Shown: positions 9,112 to 17,482 of the stretch, in pieces
Layout: every line of letters starts with the position of its first letter
Numbering within the stretch: position 1 is the first letter of the stretch
Source: Helicobacter labetoulli
GTDB taxonomy: Bacteria > Campylobacterota > Campylobacteria > Campylobacterales > Helicobacteraceae
Direction: 5' to 3'
Length of the DNA: 64,000 bases
Assembly (NCBI RefSeq): GCF_003670275.1
Contig: NZ_QXJF01000012.1
Coordinates: 1 to 64,000, forward strand
The notes under the pieces: model-generated
Told to the model about the DNA's origin: nothing
Databases searched by the model: none
The model's input: only the letters and a program-made list of their open reading frames with translations
Position numbers and translations under genes: made by a program

Positions 9112-10695
9112 ATGTTTGATTTTCACGCACAAAATAAGCCACAAATCGCACATAAAGAAGTGCTGTGTGATAGTCTCACGCCTTTATCTGTGCTTTTTGC
9201 ACTTAAAGCAAAGGTGCTTTTAGAATCTGCGTATAATGAAACGGGTAAGGATAGATATTCGCTTGTGATTTTAAATGAAGCCTTTAGGGTGTGTAAGGAA
9301 GAGGGTGAGCATTATCTTATCGCAAATGGTAACAAAACGCTTTTGCAAGAAGCGATGCAAGAGTATATGTGTAATGAAGATGTAAAAAAATCTTTAGGTA
9401 TAAAGGCGGATTTTGCAGATTCTAAAAGCGTAGATTCTAAGCAAGATTTTTTAGAGGATTTGGCTATTGTAAGAAGCCTTGCCCCAAAGCCAAATGCCGA
9501 GCAAAGTCCGCATTTGCCGCTAGATTTACCCTTGCCGCTTGGTGGAGCAGGATATATTGGTTATGAGTTTTTTGCCGAGATTGAGGAGGTGAGATTTACA
9601 AATCCTGTGCTGTATAATGCACCTGAATGTGGCTTTATCTTTGGGAGAGATTTTCTTATTTTTGACCATCTTTTTGATAGATTGCATATTGTGAGCGTGA
9701 GCTATGCATATGAAAAAGAAAGCATTGATGTGGCACAAAGGATTACTCAAGTTGCCGCAAAGCTTAAATCATTAGCATATTCATCTTTAGATTCATTATT
9801 AGAATCTTTAGAGCAAGATTCACAGACACAAAATTATGAGATACAAGATGCCACTTCCCAGCAAGAATATGAATCTATGGTAGAAAAAATTAAAGATTCA
9901 ATCTATAAAGGGGATTTGCTCCAGTGTGTGCCAAGCCAATATATGAAAATCCGCTCTTCTCTCTCTCCGCTTCAAGCGTATAGAAATTTGCGTCATCAAA
10001 ATCCTAGTCCGTATATGTTTTATTATGATTTTGATGATTTTGTGATTTTGGGGGCAAGCCCTGAGATTATGATTCGCCTAAAAACAAGTGATGATATGAG
10101 TCATTTTATCCTGCGACCAATTGCTGGGACACGCCCAAGAGGGAAAAGTGTAGCTGAGGATTTGGAGCTTGAAAAAGAGCTTTTAGGTGATGAAAAGGAA
10201 AATGCCGAGCATTTAATGCTCTTAGATTTGGCAAGAAATGATGCAGGAAAAGTGAGTGTGGGCGGAGGTGTGAGCGTTGTAGCAAGGAATAAGATTGAGC
10301 GGTATTCTCGCGTTATGCATATTGTCTCATCTGTGCAAGGAGAGCTAGATTCTAAACATTTTGCAAAAAGAGATGCATTCAAGGCTGTCTTTCCCGCTGG
10401 GACATTAAGCGGTGCGCCAAAGATTACAGCCATAGAGCTTATAGAATCTTTAGAATCTACGCGTAGAGGTATATATGGCGGAGCGATAGGGTATTTTACG
10501 CATAATGAAGATATGGATTTTGCCATTGCTATACGCACTGCTGTGTATCAAAATGGTGTATATTATGTGCGTTCGGGGGCTGGTGTGGTGCAAGATTCAA
10601 ATCCTAGGGCAGAATACCTTGAGACACAAAATAAGATTCAATCTTTGCTAGATATGCTTATGCCAAAGGGGCAAAATCAAGGAGGGATAGAATGA
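9112..10695 (+). CDS. trpE: Anthranilate synthase component I (TrpE)
   Basis: TrpE converts chorismate, with ammonia delivered by TrpG, to anthranilate, the first step of tryptophan synthesis. The protein (527 residues) carries the chorismate-binding signatures RPIAGTRPRG, DEKENAEHLMLLDLARND, GTLSGAPKITAIELIE and RRGIYGGAIGYF in the C-terminal half. The ATG at 9112 is preferred over an adjacent GTG (9109) because of the AAGGA site seven bases upstream. The stop overlaps the start of trpGD by four bases (ATGA), so the two subunits are coupled. A Ser/Asp/Leu-rich linker around residues 100-125 and 225-245 contains several AGATTC words. The remaining trp genes are not nearby. Confidence 0.96.
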   Translation: MFDFHAQNKPQIAHKEVLCDSLTPLSVLFALKAKVLLESAYNETGKDRYSLVILNEAFRVCKEEGEHYLIANGNKTLLQEAMQEYMCNEDVKKSLGIKADFADSKSVDSKQDFLEDLAIVRSLAPKPNAEQSPHLPLDLPLPLGGAGYIGYEFFAEIEEVRFTNPVLYNAPECGFIFGRDFLIFDHLFDRLHIVSVSYAYEKESIDVAQRITQVAAKLKSLAYSSLDSLLESLEQDSQTQNYEIQDATSQQEYESMVEKIKDSIYKGDLLQCVPSQYMKIRSSLSPLQAYRNLRHQNPSPYMFYYDFDDFVILGASPEIMIRLKTSDDMSHFILRPIAGTRPRGKSVAEDLELEKELLGDEKENAEHLMLLDLARNDAGKVSVGGGVSVVARNKIERYSRVMHIVSSVQGELDSKHFAKRDAFKAVFPAGTLSGAPKITAIELIESLESTRRGIYGGAIGYFTHNEDMDFAIAIRTAVYQNGVYYVRSGAGVVQDSNPRAEYLETQNKIQSLLDMLMPKGQNQGGIE

Positions 10696-12296
10696 TTTTA
10701 CTTATTGATAATTATGATTCTTTTACCTTTAATATTTATCAAGCTTTTTATCGCTTTGGTTTTCCTATTCAAGTCGCAAGGAGCGATAAGATAAGCATTC
10801 AAGATATAAAAGATATGAATCCGCAGTATATCATCATTGGTCCGGGTCCCAAAAGCCCAAAGGAAGCGGGTATTTCCATTGAGATTGTCAAAGAGTTTCA
10901 AGGTATTATCCCCATTCTTGGAATCTGTCTAGGACATCAGGCGATTATGGCGGCTTTTGGTATGGAGATAATCAATGCTAAAAATATCATTCACGGCAAG
11001 GTTGAGCCACTCAAACATAATCAAAAAGGGCTTTTTCGCAATATCACGCCAAACACGCCTATTGTGCGGTATCATTCGCTTGTAGGAAAAGTGCAGGATT
11101 TGCCTGATTGCTTAGAAGTGAGTGCGTGGAGTGAAGATGGCGAGATTATGGCGATTGCCCATAAATCTTATCATCTTGTAGGTGTGCAGTTTCACCCAGA
11201 ATCTATTGGCACATTAGAGGGTGAGAAAATGCTGCTGAATTTCTTGCATTATAGAAATGAGATTATCCCCATAAAAGATTATCTCAAAAGCACATTGCAA
11301 GGTAAAAATCTTAGCTTCAAACAAGCTTATGATGTGATGGATGAGATTACAGAGGGGAATTTGAGTGATGCTCAAATTGGGAGTATTCTCACAAGTCTTG
11401 AGATAAAAGGTGTCAATGAGGAGGAGTTGGCTGGATTTGCAAGTGTGCTAAAGAAAAAGGCAATTTCTTTTACTTTGCCTAAAAGCGATGAGGTGCGACT
11501 TGATATGGTTGGCACAGGTGGCAGTCCCAATAAGACTTTTAATGTCTCAACAACAAGTGCCTTGCTCCTTGCAGCTGGTGGGGTAAAAATCATCAAGCAC
11601 GGCAACAAGGCTATTACCTCAAAATCTGGCTCGGCTGACTTGCTTCAAGCTTTGGGTGTAAATATCAATATGGAGATTCACACTTGCCAAAATGTTTATA
11701 ATGAGCTAGGCATTACATTTTTATTTGCTCAAAAATTTCACGCTGCTATGCGTTTTGCCGCTCCAGCAAGGGCAAGTTTGGGCTTTAAGACAGCCTTTAA
11801 CCTTATCGGTCCTTTGGCAAATCCTGCGAGTGTAACCCATCAATTCATTGGTGTGTTTGATAAGTCTTATACGGAGATTATGGCTAGGGCTTTGGCGATT
11901 TTGGGGATAAAAAGGGCTATTGTGGTGAGTGGATTTGATAGCTATGATGAGATTTCACTCTCCGCCCCCACACAAATAACAGAGTTAGATAATGGTAAGA
12001 TTCACAGTTATGTGTTTAATCCAGCTGTTGTGGGGCTAGATTTTGTCCCTTATAGCGTGCTAAAAGGCGGCACTTGTGAGGAAAATAAGCAAATCACGCT
12101 TGATATTTTTAGTCTAAAAGCCCCTGTGGGTTCTTCTCCAAAAGCTCAGCTTGTCGCATTGAATACTGGTGCTGGATTATACCTTGCAGGAAAGGCAGAG
12201 AGTATAAAGGAGGGCTATTTTTTAGCACAAAAGATTCTAGAATCTAGGCGTGTTTTTGAAATTTTAGATGAATTTGTTAGGCTATCACATCAATAA
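10692..12296 (+). CDS. trpGD: Fused anthranilate synthase glutaminase / anthranilate phosphoribosyltransferase (TrpG-TrpD)
   Basis: This bifunctional protein (534 residues) combines two tryptophan-pathway activities. Residues 1-190 are a class I glutamine amidotransferase (catalytic Cys79 in LGICLGHQ, His/Glu in GVQFHPES) that feeds ammonia to TrpE. Residues 200-534 are anthranilate phosphoribosyltransferase, with the GTGGSPNKTFNVST phosphoribosyl-pyrophosphate loop and HGNKAITSKSGSAD. The start overlaps the trpE stop (ATGA). Such TrpG-TrpD fusions are known in Campylobacter and some enterobacteria, while H. pylori, as I recall it, carries the activities separately. The 3' end contains two abutting AGAWTCT words (12232-12245). 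trpC, trpB and trpA are absent, so the pathway genes are split in this genome. Confidence 0.95.
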   Translation: MILLIDNYDSFTFNIYQAFYRFGFPIQVARSDKISIQDIKDMNPQYIIIGPGPKSPKEAGISIEIVKEFQGIIPILGICLGHQAIMAAFGMEIINAKNIIHGKVEPLKHNQKGLFRNITPNTPIVRYHSLVGKVQDLPDCLEVSAWSEDGEIMAIAHKSYHLVGVQFHPESIGTLEGEKMLLNFLHYRNEIIPIKDYLKSTLQGKNLSFKQAYDVMDEITEGNLSDAQIGSILTSLEIKGVNEEELAGFASVLKKKAISFTLPKSDEVRLDMVGTGGSPNKTFNVSTTSALLLAAGGVKIIKHGNKAITSKSGSADLLQALGVNINMEIHTCQNVYNELGITFLFAQKFHAAMRFAAPARASLGFKTAFNLIGPLANPASVTHQFIGVFDKSYTEIMARALAILGIKRAIVVSGFDSYDEISLSAPTQITELDNGKIHSYVFNPAVVGLDFVPYSVLKGGTCEENKQITLDIFSLKAPVGSSPKAQLVALNTGAGLYLAGKAESIKEGYFLAQKILESRRVFEILDEFVRLSHQ

Positions 12297-12303
12297 ATGA
12301 AAC

Positions 12304-12981
12304 TTATAAAGAAAGCCTTTGCATTAAGGCAGGGTAGAATCTCGCTTGTTTGCGTAAGGCTTTGCGATAAATTTTGGCATTTGGGCAAAATCTCTCTACA
12401 AGATTCCAAAAACTTTGTGAATGATTTTTATGCACGATATGGCTTAACTCGTGGATAATCACATAATCAATGAGTTTTTTATCCGCAAAAATAAGCATAA
12501 ATGAGAATCTTAAGCGATTATCAAAAGTGCAGCTACCAAAGCGACTAAGGGCATTTGTGATTTTTATATCCTTATATGCTAGCTCCATTTTTGCAGCATA
12601 AAAAGCACAACTTTGTGTGATGTATTCTAAAAGCAAAGTGTGTAGGGTATTTTTAAGACTGTGTTGCAAAGATTGCAAATGTGCTTGTGAAAGAATCTTG
12701 TCATATTCTAGCCACTCTCCAAAGACAAGGATTTGTCCTGTGTGGGATTGTAAAAAAATATCAATATCTTGCTTGTGTGCTTGAAGTTTAGCAAGTGTGG
12801 TATGAATCCAGCTCTTATGCGTATTGATAAAATCTAGAATCTGCTCTTGGCTAAAGGCTTTAGGCACACGCACATATAGAGATAAATCCGCCTTAATCAC
12901 AATGCGTGGATAAGCGATTGCTTTAGATTCAATATGAATGGATTTTGCGTTGGGATAGGAATTTTGTAAAGCTTTTATCAT
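12304..12981 (-). CDS. YgjP-type zinc metalloprotease (DUF45)
   Basis: This predicted cytoplasmic zinc-dependent peptidase (225 residues) belongs to the YgjP/DUF45 family. The zinc site is HELSH (HEXXH, 177-181) with a third histidine in KNHSQSFW (187). No signal peptide or membrane segment is seen. Its cellular substrate is not known; family members are poorly characterised. It is convergent with trpGD (seven bases between stops) and divergent from rplI, so it is a single-gene unit. The assignment of the fold and metal site is firm, the role is not. Confidence 0.85.
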   Translation of the reverse strand: MIKALQNSYPNAKSIHIESKAIAYPRIVIKADLSLYVRVPKAFSQEQILDFINTHKSWIHTTLAKLQAHKQDIDIFLQSHTGQILVFGEWLEYDKILSQAHLQSLQHSLKNTLHTLLLEYITQSCAFYAAKMELAYKDIKITNALSRFGSCTFDNRLRFSFMLIFADKKLIDYVIIHELSHIVHKNHSQSFWNLVERFCPNAKIYRKALRKQARFYPALMQRLSL

Positions 12982-12999
12982 AATATTGCCACTTTTAGT

Positions 13000-13005
13000 T
13001 ATAAT
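13000..13005 (+). promoter_or_regulatory. -10 element for rplI-hslVU-era-csd6
   Basis: A consensus TATAAT lies 35 bases before the rplI start in the gap to the divergent protease gene. The stretch upstream is T-rich without a clear TTGACA. It would drive the five-gene operon that follows. Confidence 0.55.
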
Positions 13006-13039
13006 TTTTCCTTTTCATTATAACGAAATGGAGAATATT

Positions 13040-13489
13040 ATGAAAGTTTTACTTATAGAGAATGTGCAAGGGCTTGGTAAGAAAGGCGAGATTGTGGAAG
13101 TCAAAGATGGCTATGGACAAAACTTCCTTATTGCTAAGGGCAAGGCAAAGCACGCTACAAATGAAGTGATTAATAAATATAAGGCAGAGCAAAGAAAACT
13201 AGCTGAGATTGAAGCACTTGAGATTGCCGAACTCAAGCAGTTAAAGCAAAGCCTAGAATCTTTGCATCTTATTTTAGAGAAAAAAGTCGGTGCAAATGAT
13301 ACGCTTTTTGGCTCTATTACAAAAGATGAGATTGCTCAAGCACTCCTAAGTCATAAGATAAGCATTGACAAAAAGCATATTGAGATTGATAAGGCAATAA
13401 AACATATTGGCGATTTTTCCGCTCTTGTAAAGCTTGGTCATAGCATAAATGCTACGCTTAAACTCACTATCAAAGCACAAAAGGATTAA
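13040..13489 (+). CDS. rplI: 50S ribosomal protein L9
   Basis: L9 is an elongated two-domain large-subunit protein that binds 23S rRNA and helps keep the reading frame. The 149-residue product starts with the conserved [19 protein letters not shown] and has the glycine-rich DGYGQNFLI loop, the long connecting helix and a C-terminal domain. The start at 13040 gives exactly this N-terminus; the frame extends 54 bases upstream without support. It heads a tight operon with hslV, hslU, era and csd6 in the same order as H. pylori. Confidence 0.97.
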   Translation: MKVLLIENVQGLGKKGEIVEVKDGYGQNFLIAKGKAKHATNEVINKYKAEQRKLAEIEALEIAELKQLKQSLESLHLILEKKVGANDTLFGSITKDEIAQALLSHKISIDKKHIEIDKAIKHIGDFSALVKLGHSINATLKLTIKAQKD

Positions 13490-13491
13490 TA

Positions 13492-14034
13492 ATGTTTGAA
13501 GCGACAACCATACTTGGCTATAAGGGCGAATTTGAAGGGAAGAAATGTGCTATTATCGGCGGCGATGGGCAGGTAACCTTTGGGAATTGTGTATTGAAAA
13601 ATAATGCCACAAAAATCCGCACTTTGTATAATGGGCAGATTCTAAGTGGCTTTGCGGGAAGCACGGCTGATGCGTTTTCTTTATTTGATATGTTTGAGAG
13701 AATCTTAGAGGGACGCAAGGGCGATTTGGTGCGGAGTGTGCTTGAGTTTAGCAAGGAATGGCGTAAGGACAAGTATTTGCGAAAGCTTGAAGCGATGATG
13801 GTTGTTCTTAATACCGAACATATTTATATTTTAAGTGGCACAGGTGATGTGGTAGAGCCAGAAGATGGCAGAATTGCTGCGATTGGCAGTGGGGGGAACT
13901 ATGCTCTAAGTGCGGCTAGGGCGTTAGATAGATACGCGCAGATTCCGCCAAAGGAGCTTGTGGAGAAGTCTTTGCATATCGCAGGGGAGCTATGTATCTA
14001 CACAAATACAAATATTAGAATCTTAGAACTTTAA
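13492..14034 (+). CDS. hslV: ATP-dependent protease peptidase subunit HslV
   Basis: HslV (ClpQ) is the proteasome-like peptidase of the HslUV complex, degrading proteins unfolded by HslU in the cytoplasm. It differs from the E. coli form in having four residues, MFEA, before the catalytic threonine (Thr5, in ATTILGY), as in other Helicobacter proteins, so a short propeptide must be removed. Other family features are [20 protein letters not shown], and the [14 protein letters not shown] stretch near the C-terminus. The gene starts two bases after rplI and is followed by hslU after ten bases. Confidence 0.96.
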   Translation: MFEATTILGYKGEFEGKKCAIIGGDGQVTFGNCVLKNNATKIRTLYNGQILSGFAGSTADAFSLFDMFERILEGRKGDLVRSVLEFSKEWRKDKYLRKLEAMMVVLNTEHIYILSGTGDVVEPEDGRIAAIGSGGNYALSAARALDRYAQIPPKELVEKSLHIAGELCIYTNTNIRILEL

Positions 14035-14044
14035 TGGAGCAAAA

Positions 14045-15373
14045 ATGAAAGAAAATATGACACCAAAGCAGATTGTAGAATATCTTGATGGCTATATTAT
14101 AGGGCAAAATGATGCTAAAAAGGCTGTGGCGATTGCGTTAAGAAACCGCTATCGTAGAATGAAGCTTGATAAGGAAGTGCAAGATGAGATAACGCCTAAA
14201 AATATTTTGATGATTGGCTCAACAGGTGTGGGAAAAACGGAAATTGCACGGAGAATGGCAAAAATGATGGGATTGCCCTTTGTCAAAGTAGAAGCGAGTA
14301 AATACACGGAAGTGGGCTTTGTAGGGCGTGATGTAGAATCTATGGTGCGAGATTTGGTTTTAGCGAGTGTGAATCTTGTGGAAAATGAGCATAGACAAAA
14401 AGCACAAGCGGAGATTAATGACTACATTATTGAAAAAATTACCAAAAAGCTTTTGCCACCATTGCCGCAAGGGGCGAGTGAATCTAAGCAAAATGAATAT
14501 GACATAAGCTTTGCTAAAATGAAGCAAAGGGTGCTTAAAGGTGAGGTTGATGAGCTAAAGATTGAAATAGAGATAAGCAAAAAGACACAGGTGGGCGATG
14601 ATAATCTGCCACCAGATATGATAAAAGTCCAAGAGTCCATTTTTAAGGTGCTAAATGTTACAAATGATAAGGTTAAAAAGGAAGTGAGTGTCAAAGAGGC
14701 AAAAGAAGCTTTGATGTATGAAGCCACAGAATCTGTGTTAGATTCAGAAGCTATACGAGCAGAGGGGCTAAAAAGGGCAGAATCTAATGGTGTAATTTTT
14801 ATTGATGAGATTGATAAGGTCGCCGTGGGGAGCAAAGATAGCTCAAGGCAGGATCCTAGTAAAGAGGGCGTACAAAGGGATTTGTTGCCTATTGTTGAGG
14901 GCAGTGTGGTCAATACAAAATATGGGCAGATAAAGACAGATTATATTTTATTTATCGCCGCAGGGGCGTTTCACTTTAGCAAACCAAGTGATTTGATACC
15001 AGAATTGCAGGGGCGATTTCCCTTGCGTGTGGAGCTAGATTCACTCAACGAAGAGAGTTTGTACAAGATTCTCACCCAAACTAAAAGCTCACTTTTGCGG
15101 CAGTATCAACTCTTACTTGATACAGAAAATATTAGGCTTGAATTTAGCGATGAAGCTATACGCGAGATAGCAAAGCTCTCTCATAGTGCAAATGAACGCA
15201 CAGAAGATATTGGTGCAAGGCGGTTGCATACGACTATTGAACGAGTGCTAGAAGAGATTAGCTTTGATATTGATACCTATCAGGGCAAGGAAGTTACCAT
15301 TACCGCGGAGATGGTGAAAGAGCGATTAGGAGATGTGGTAGAAAATGTGGATTTGGCACGATATATTCTCTAG
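14045..15373 (+). CDS. hslU: HslU unfoldase ATPase
   Basis: HslU (ClpY) is the AAA+ ring that unfolds substrates and threads them into HslV. The 442-residue protein starts with the family pattern MTPKQIVEYLDGYIIGQ, has Walker A GSTGVGKT (58-65), Walker B IFIDEIDK (about 248-255), the pore-associated KYTEVGFVGRDVES and the C-terminal sensor 2 region GARRLHTTIERVLEEI, ending in the ARYIL tail that docks into HslV. It lies directly after hslV. Confidence 0.97.
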   Translation: MKENMTPKQIVEYLDGYIIGQNDAKKAVAIALRNRYRRMKLDKEVQDEITPKNILMIGSTGVGKTEIARRMAKMMGLPFVKVEASKYTEVGFVGRDVESMVRDLVLASVNLVENEHRQKAQAEINDYIIEKITKKLLPPLPQGASESKQNEYDISFAKMKQRVLKGEVDELKIEIEISKKTQVGDDNLPPDMIKVQESIFKVLNVTNDKVKKEVSVKEAKEALMYEATESVLDSEAIRAEGLKRAESNGVIFIDEIDKVAVGSKDSSRQDPSKEGVQRDLLPIVEGSVVNTKYGQIKTDYILFIAAGAFHFSKPSDLIPELQGRFPLRVELDSLNEESLYKILTQTKSSLLRQYQLLLDTENIRLEFSDEAIREIAKLSHSANERTEDIGARRLHTTIERVLEEISFDIDTYQGKEVTITAEMVKERLGDVVENVDLARYIL

Positions 15374-15414
15374 GCGTTTCTGTGGCTCTAGGCAGGGATT
15401 AACAAGGGGATTAT

Positions 15415-16371
15415 ATGTCTAAATCTTGTTTAGAATCTTATGAAAATATAGAATCTCAAGTGAGTTTAGAATCTAGTGTGAATCTGCCTACCCGTTCTGG
15501 GTTTGTGGCTACACTTGGCAGACCAAATGCTGGGAAATCAACGCTTTTAAATCATCTTCTAGGGGAAAATCTAGCCCTTGTTTCACATAAAGCAAACGCC
15601 ACGCGTAAGCAACTCCAAATCATTGTGCCTTATGCCCCGCTTAACACACAAATAGTGTTTGTAGATACACCCGGGATTCATCATCAAGAAAAACTGCTTA
15701 ATCAATATATGCTTTCACAGGCTTTGAAGGCTATGGGCGATTGTGATTTGGCACTCTATCTTGCACCGATTACCGATGATGTGAAGCATTATCAGCTTTT
15801 TTTAGAACTCTATCAGGGCAAACATATTTTACTTTTAAGTAAAAGTGATACTTGCAGCAATGAAGCGATACTCGCAAAAATGGCAGAATATCAAAAATTT
15901 GATGAGCATTTTTTAGCCCTTTTGCCTTTTAGTGTAAAAAAGGGTTTTGATAGGGATTTGCTTTTAAAGAGCATTGCGAGTTTTCTGCCACAATCGCCCT
16001 TTTATTATGATAATGAGTTGCTAACACCATCTTCAATTAAAGAAATTTATAAAGAAATGATACGGGAAAGTTTATTTGAGAATCTCAGTGATGAGATTCC
16101 TTATGAAGCAGATGTGATGTTAAAGCGATTTGAGGAGGGGGAAAAGCTAGATAGAATTTTTGCGGAAATTATTGTGGAGAAGCAAAGTCAAAAGGGCGTT
16201 GTGATAGGCAAGGGTGGTTCTAGTATTAAACGCATTAGCAAATGTGCGAGAGAAAAAATTTTAGCTTTAAGCCCAAAGTCTGTGTATCTCAAGCTTGATG
16301 TGAGCGTGTATAAAGGCTGGAGTAAGCAAAAAGACCTATTGAAAAAAATAGGGTATGATTTTACTTTATAA
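15415..16371 (+). CDS. era: GTPase Era
   Basis: Era binds 16S rRNA near its 3' end and assists 30S assembly. The 318-residue protein has G1 GRPNAGKS (35-42), G3 DTPG (84-87) and a C-terminal KH RNA-binding domain with VVIGKGGSSIKRI. The G4 motif reads SKSD instead of the usual NKxD, a conservative deviation that should not abolish guanine recognition. The N-terminus is about 25 residues longer than in E. coli and Ser/Glu-rich, and its coding sequence holds several GAATCT words. The ATG at 15415 has AAGGGGA upstream. Within the rplI-csd6 operon. Confidence 0.95.
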   Translation: MSKSCLESYENIESQVSLESSVNLPTRSGFVATLGRPNAGKSTLLNHLLGENLALVSHKANATRKQLQIIVPYAPLNTQIVFVDTPGIHHQEKLLNQYMLSQALKAMGDCDLALYLAPITDDVKHYQLFLELYQGKHILLLSKSDTCSNEAILAKMAEYQKFDEHFLALLPFSVKKGFDRDLLLKSIASFLPQSPFYYDNELLTPSSIKEIYKEMIRESLFENLSDEIPYEADVMLKRFEEGEKLDRIFAEIIVEKQSQKGVVIGKGGSSIKRISKCAREKILALSPKSVYLKLDVSVYKGWSKQKDLLKKIGYDFTL

Positions 16372-16388
16372 ATAAAGGAGTGAAAAGT

Positions 16389-17396
16389 ATGGGATTTGTG
16401 AAAAAAGTGCTTATATGTATGGCGATGTGTGTGGGGTGTGTATATGCCCTAGATCCACAGCTTGTAGCATTAGTCAATGAATATAAAAAAAATGGCATAG
16501 GCAGTATAGAATCTAAGCTTGAAGGGTATTTGACAAGCAAAGAATATTGGGCAGAGTATCTTAAAGGAAACGCGACAGAATATGGGTATTTTGAGGATTT
16601 GAAATTTTTATTTGTATCAAACAAATCTGCTCCATCACTGCATTTGTATCAATTTAAAGATTCTGTATTGCACGAGCTTGGCAGCTCTTCAGCTCTTGTG
16701 GCAAAAGGTAAGGGCAATAAGAAAAAAGAGGGTGATTTGACAACGCCCATTGGTTCGTATGATTTAAATGCACGATTAACCGGGCTTGATCAATACTATG
16801 GACCTTTGGCATTTTCTACAAGCTACCCAAATGTGTACGATCAATCACTCAAAAAAACAGGCGGCGGAATCTGGATTCACGGATTACCTTTAAATGGCAA
16901 TAGGGAAGAGCTGAATACGCGGGGCTGTATTGCCATTGACAATGAGTTGTTGAAAAAGTATGATAGGCTCATTGATTGGAAAAAAACAATGCTTATCACT
17001 TATGAGGGGGAGTTAAAACCTGCTGATGTTGATGAACTCGCCCTTGTGCTTTCAAGCTTGTATCAGTGGAAAAATGCGTGGCAAAAAAGTGATTTGACAA
17101 GCTATCTTGCCTTTTATGATGAAAAGGACTTCTATCGCCCCGATGGTATGAGCTTTAAATCTTTTAGGGAGCATAAGAAAAATATTTTTGCTAAAAATGA
17201 AGATAAGGTGATTAGAATCTCACTTGTAAATGTCTTAATCTATCCAAATGAAGCCCATAGAAATATGTATCGCATTAGCTTTATGCAGGATTACAAAGCC
17301 ACACTTAAAGGTAAGCCAAGCTTTAGCTCTGTGGGCAAGAAAGATATGTATGTTGTGGTGGAGAATGGTAAAATGAAGATTCTAAGTGAAAGGTAG
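16389..17396 (+). CDS. csd6: Periplasmic YkuD-family carboxypeptidase Csd6/Pgp2
   Basis: Csd6 (Pgp2 in Campylobacter) trims peptidoglycan tetrapeptides to dipeptide- or tripeptide-length stems and is needed for helical cell shape. The 335-residue protein has a signal peptide (about 1-20), a YkuD catalytic domain with His164 (IWIHG) and Cys180 (TRGC), and a C-terminal NTF2-like domain. The ATG at 16389 is chosen over an in-frame GTG at 16380 because AAAGGAG (16374-16380) is correctly spaced only for the ATG. Position directly after era matches H. pylori, supporting the assignment by synteny. The reaction is inferred from those homologues. Confidence 0.92.
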   Translation: MGFVKKVLICMAMCVGCVYALDPQLVALVNEYKKNGIGSIESKLEGYLTSKEYWAEYLKGNATEYGYFEDLKFLFVSNKSAPSLHLYQFKDSVLHELGSSSALVAKGKGNKKKEGDLTTPIGSYDLNARLTGLDQYYGPLAFSTSYPNVYDQSLKKTGGGIWIHGLPLNGNREELNTRGCIAIDNELLKKYDRLIDWKKTMLITYEGELKPADVDELALVLSSLYQWKNAWQKSDLTSYLAFYDEKDFYRPDGMSFKSFREHKKNIFAKNEDKVIRISLVNVLIYPNEAHRNMYRISFMQDYKATLKGKPSFSSVGKKDMYVVVENGKMKILSER

Positions 17397-17482
17397 AATC
17401 TGCCTATCCTGCGTTGTTTTTTGTTTAATTCAGGTAGAGTCTAACTGCAATGAAACTATATCATATTAAGGAGCGAAGTGCT